Shown here: positions 60,231 through 64,000 of the stretch, in pieces | How the letters are laid out: the number at the start of each line of letters is the position of its first letter | How positions within the stretch are numbered: the first letter of the stretch is position 1 | NCBI GenBank assembly: GCA_027924645.1 | Contig: BSBN01000213.1 | Span: 38,008,501 to 38,072,500 of the forward strand | Length of the DNA stretch: 64,000 nt | Reading direction: 5' to 3' | Source of the DNA: Cunninghamia lanceolata | Lineage: Eukaryota; Streptophyta; Pinopsida; Cupressales; Cupressaceae | Notes under the pieces: model-generated | What the model saw: only the letters and a program-made list of their open reading frames with translations | Databases searched by the model: none | What the model was told of the DNA's origin: nothing | Translations under genes and position numbers: made by a program

Positions 60231-60731
60231 AATTTAAATTGTTATAATTCTAGTGGAGAACCAAATGGAGAATATATGAAATCAAATCAACAATACAAAG
60301 AAATAAAGGAACAAAAAAACTGAACACATAACATAGTGTTTATGAGGATAAACCCTTTCTGGAAAAAACTCCACACAAGAAGAGATGCACCAATTTGTAT
60401 TAGCTTCAATAGAGTTTACAATACATCACTAACAACCTCCTCTTTAGTCAACTCTCTACCACACCCCAACAGTAATACAATGCCCTCATTAAATGATGTA
60501 GGAGAGTCCTTGGTTCAAGAGCAATCTTGCATCAACCAAAAATATTTGCATTTTAGTTTGTTTTCTTTTCATTTTCCAGTTCAATACAGTCAGTTCAGCC
60601 AGTAGTAGTTTCTGTATTTTGGTCTGTATTCTACCACAATTTCATTTTAGACCTTGTAGAGATGGTCTTAACATCTAGACATCTTCATGCACATAATATC
60701 CAAAATCTAGATCATTTGGATCAGATACTGG
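60231..60731 (-). repeat. Copia LTR remnant adjoining element G
   Basis: TTTATGAGGATAAACCCTTT and GGAAAAAACTCC near 60337-60372 match the conserved LTR block of elements A, B and G in the same orientation. The flanking sequence is different, and the remnant is truncated by element G at 60732. Confidence 0.35.
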
Positions 60732-62057
60732 TATTGAAATTAGCACAGATAACTGAGAGGGGGGTGAATCAGTTGTCTCAAATCTTTACTTCTACTACAT
60801 TTAATCTTCTTCACAACTTATAAATAGATTAATGATATAATAATGAAAGCATGAATCAACAACACAAGAGGAGAAACATAATCAACACACAACACCAAGA
60901 TTTTTACGTGGAAACCCGGTTAAGGGAAAAACCATGGTAGGGGTTAACCCACAAGATTTATTCTCTATTAAAAAAATAGAAAGTGGGAAGGCACTTTCCA
61001 TTACCCGCACTACCTAGAGCTCACTCTTCAAAAGAGGCCCACTGCCTATAGAAACATTCACAAGTTTAACACAGAAAGATTGAACTGAGAAACAACATCT
61101 TCTTCATGCCAAGGTTCAGTTCCATTGAAGCGCACAACACTTCTGCTCTGCCCCCTTAACACTTCCTCGCTATCTCCGCATCTTCTCTCACATTCCCCCA
61201 TTTCCATGACTTCACAACACTTATTTATACATGACATCGACTTTGGAATGAACATCAAAGTCAGCCTTACAATCATCTATCTGGAACATTCTCCAACATA
61301 GGCATTACAAGCAATTACAATCACATGACTTAAAATGCTTCATGTGAACCATTACAATTTTGGCCAAACATAGTTGGGACTCAAATCTTCCTTGAACAAC
61401 ACGGCATGCTCTATAGAACTCTTCTTAGATCATCCGCAACATGCACCAATCATCTGATCGGCCAAGACTAGAAAGAACAACAACACCCAAGAAGAAATCT
61501 TCAAATGCAAGCTTAATCCTCAATGCAGACCACCAACACAATAGGAACATGATCTAGAGACCTCCACAAGCTCAATGAAATCAACAAGAACAACCTGACC
61601 ACCTCAAATCACCAGAATCACTTGCACCTTCAGATGGGAACTCAAGAACACTAATTGTCATGACTGTCACACTAAAAAGATTGCTTGCAAACCTCCAAAC
61701 CATGAACCACTTGACTTGAGGACACACACCAACATCCCAAACTCACCTCTAGATCCATAGACCATAATATTCTAATGCAGAGCAATCCAGACCAAATTCC
61801 TATCACTCTGTCACATCTGAACAACTGCAAAACCTGGTTCTACTTAGATGGCCATAACTTCGCCAATCCTTCATGTAGACCTCTTAAATCTTAACTAGAG
61901 AAACTTCAGACAATCCTCTTGCAAACCCTTTAGTCCACAGACTCTGATCTTTGTCTCACTAGAAATGTGGAATAATCAACTGCACTGTCTTCACTGTGTC
62001 TGACAAAGAGATATGTTGACATCAATGACAACACATCATATGCACATATTTGTAATA
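60732..62057 (-). repeat. 3' LTR of element G, with TA...TA ends
   Basis: Alignment with element A places its ends at TATTGAAATTAG (60732) and TTTGTAATA (62057), next to ATCTCCCCC. Both terminal dinucleotides are TA in place of TG and CA. TATAAATAAG on minus at 61220-61229 is a good TATA box. Confidence 0.65.
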
Positions 62058-62325
62058 ATCTCCCCCTTTGTCATTGATGGCAACATATGATGTGAAAAAT
62101 TGATTCAACCATCAAGAGGACTTCCCCCCTTTCTCTTATCACACCTGTAACCACTTTCTTCACTGCTCCCCCTTTGACTAGCAACTACTTGCTTTCAAGT
62201 TTTTTACATGACTTCTCTCCCCCTTTGACATCAATGGCAAAGGGCACATATTTACAATTATCTCTCCCCTTTTTGTTTCTAAACTAAACTCCAGAATTAA
62301 CATACTAACTACTCCCCCTGAGTGG
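62058..62325 (-). promoter_or_regulatory. Polypurine tract cluster of element G
   Basis: On minus, AAAGGGGGAGAT abuts the LTR. Five more GGGGA-rich tracts follow near 62125, 62166, 62217, 62268 and 62312. Several include the CTTTGACATCAATGGCAAAG context also found in element A near 1095. Confidence 0.7.
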
Positions 62326-62388
62326 TATCCCCTTAACATCAATTTGGATCACAAGATATGACTGTGAGTTCCACCGGACTGATGCACA

Positions 62389-64000
62389 CTAGTGCACCTT
62401 AGTTCTGAATAGGAGGGGTAGCTTCACTCTGAGATACTCAAAAGTATCCTTAGGTAGAGGCTTAGTGAAGATATCTGCAATATGATCCTTTGAAGGAACA
62501 AACTCCAATCTGACTTCATTCTCATTCACCTTCTCTCTCAAGAAGTGAAACTTGATGGATATGTGCTTTGTCTTTGAATGAACACTAGATTCTTTGAGAT
62601 GTTTATTGCACTTGAATTATCACGTAAGATTCTAATAAGATCTTCAAACACAATTATGATATCCTTCAACATTTGCTTCATCCACAAAACTTGAGTACAA
62701 TTACTTGTTGCTACTATATACTCTGCCTCTTCAATAGACAAAGATATTGCCTCCTGCTTTTTGCTCAACCAAGAAACCAATCTCTTTTCCAAGAAAAATG
62801 TACCACCACTAGTACTCTTCCTGTCATCCACATCTCCTACCCAATAAACATCTGTATATACGTGAAGAGTGAAATCATCATCTTAGGATACCATAAGCCA
62901 TAATCAGATGTCCCTTTCAGATATCTAAAAATTCTTTTGACTGCTACAACATGAGATTCTCTAGGATCAGCTTGAAATCTAGCAACAATGCCAACTACAT
63001 TCATAATATTAGGTTTGGTTTGAGTTAGATAAAGCAGTCCTCCAATCATTGATCTATACCTTTTGTGATTTGCCTTAGGGGAATCATCATCTTTACTCAA
63101 CTTGCATCTGGTTATCATGGGAGTGCTCACTGGTTTCAAATCCTCCATTCCAAACTTTTTCAACAACTCCTTCACATACTTAGACTGGGATATGAAGATG
63201 CCCTTTTCTGATTGAATGATTTGCAAACCTAAGAAGAAATTCATTTCACCAAACATGGACATCTCAAATTCACCTTGCATTTGATCAGCAAATTTTTTAC
63301 ACATGCTCTCATTTCCACCAAAGATGATATCGTCAACAAATACCTCAACAATCAAGATGTGTTCATGATCAATTTTGATATAAAGATTACTATCAGTTGT
63401 GCCTTTGCTAAAACATAATTTTAGCAGATATTTATCTAATCTTGCATACCAGGCTCTTGCGGCTTGTTTAAGTCCATACAATGCTTTCCTCAATCTGTAG
63501 ACCTTATCTCCTTGATTAGACAACTGGAATCCTTCCGGTTGCTCAATGTAGACTTGACATTCAGGAATGTTGACTTGACATCCATTCAGGAATGCTAACT
63601 TGACATCCATCTGGTAAACTTTGAAATCTTTGTAAGTAGCAAAAGAAAGAAATAATCTGACTGCTTCAATTCTTGCCACTAGAGCAAAAGTTTCTCCAAA
63701 ATCAATTCCCTCTACTTGAGAATATCCTTTGCACACCAATATTGCTTTATTTCTCACAACTTCACCATCTTCATTCAATTTATTCCAGAAGACCCATTTA
63801 GTTCCAATTACATTTTTATTTTCAGGTCTAGGAACAAGATCCCAAGTATGATTCTTTTCAATTTGCATTAATTCTTCTTCCATTTCTTTTACCCAATTTT
63901 CATCATTACAAGCTTCATTCACTAATTTTGGTTCCATCTTTGAAATCAAACAGTACTCCTCTTGATCTTTAGCAATTTTTCTTCTAGTTTGAACACCTTT
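62389..64000 (-). pseudogene. pol: Copia pol of element G: reverse transcriptase and RNase H, two frameshifts
   Basis: The frame enters from beyond the window ([13 protein letters not shown] linker) and codes for a Copia reverse transcriptase: [32 protein letters not shown] and the active site [10 protein letters not shown] near 63320-63350. It then runs through [21 protein letters not shown] and [16 protein letters not shown] one-base loss near 62884 shifts the frame. RNase H follows ([40 protein letters not shown]). A second shift near 62578 precedes HSKTKHISIKFHF and VPSKDHIADIFTKPLP, and the frame ends at TAG 62389-62391. A 25-base tandem duplication alters the stretch after AFLNG. Motifs resemble the Sire/Tork side of Copia. 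The three metal-binding acids of the polymerase core appear present, but the protein is broken. Confidence 0.85.

Larger units (their letters stand above)
60732..64000 (-). mobile_element. Element G: Copia retrotransposon, 3' part only
   Basis: The 3' LTR is 60732-62057, the polypurine tract begins at 62058, and pol is read on minus to the window edge. The LTR block at 60904-60950 (GTGGAAACCCGGTTAAGG) is close to that of element A. G could supply the enzymes element A lacks. The rest, including gag and the 5' LTR, lies right of the window. The 5 bp before the LTR (60727-60731) are ACTGG. Confidence 0.8.

Overview
This 64-kb window looks like nuclear DNA of a land plant with a large genome. 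It consists almost entirely of nested transposable elements, and I see no intact host gene, rRNA or CRISPR array. Plant origin is supported by Copia primer sites matching the initiator-tRNA-Met pattern, a Tat-type Ty3/Gypsy element with two RNase H domains, a plant-style LINE with a C-terminal zinc finger, and 5-bp target duplications. A gymnosperm would fit the element density, but this cannot be proven from the sequence.

Layout, left to right. (1) 1-7315: minus-strand LTR element A, with its left LTR cut by the window edge. It has a gag-like protein (coiled coil plus four zinc knuckles) and a second reading frame of about 1,050 codons of unknown function, but no polymerase. (2) Element A sits inside a related older element B, whose parts are 7316-8375, 22238-23184 and an LTR at 23185-24693. 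(3) B is also split by insertion C, 8376-22237, flanked by GAAAC duplications. C has LTR-like ends and contains what looks like a two-gene DNA transposon: a broken DDE-type transposase on plus (11311-12775) and a seven-exon gene on minus (19122-21207). Between them lie a 360-bp tandem array and long tracts built from short recurring words. (4) 24694-32414: no recognisable genes. (5) 32415-53552: old plus-strand Gypsy element E, broken by a 12.27-kb Tat-lineage element F (32953-45222, GGGAC duplications, LTRs about 99% alike) and by a 5'-truncated LINE (47322-49708). (6) 53553-60731: decayed LTR-like and gag-like remnants. (7) 60732-64000: 3' end of minus-strand Copia element G, whose pol runs off the window.

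Relative order of events: B is older than A and C. A's LTRs differ by roughly 5%. E is older than the LINE and F. F is the youngest, with about twenty LTR differences. Almost every coding region carries stops or frameshifts.

Best leads for something new: the polymerase-less A/B family with a long conserved unknown frame; the convergent two-gene transposon inside C; and element F, where an intact archaeal-type RNase H lies upstream of the reverse transcriptase, the ordinary RNase H has lost catalytic residues, and one 2,151-codon frame is interrupted only by three TAG codons.
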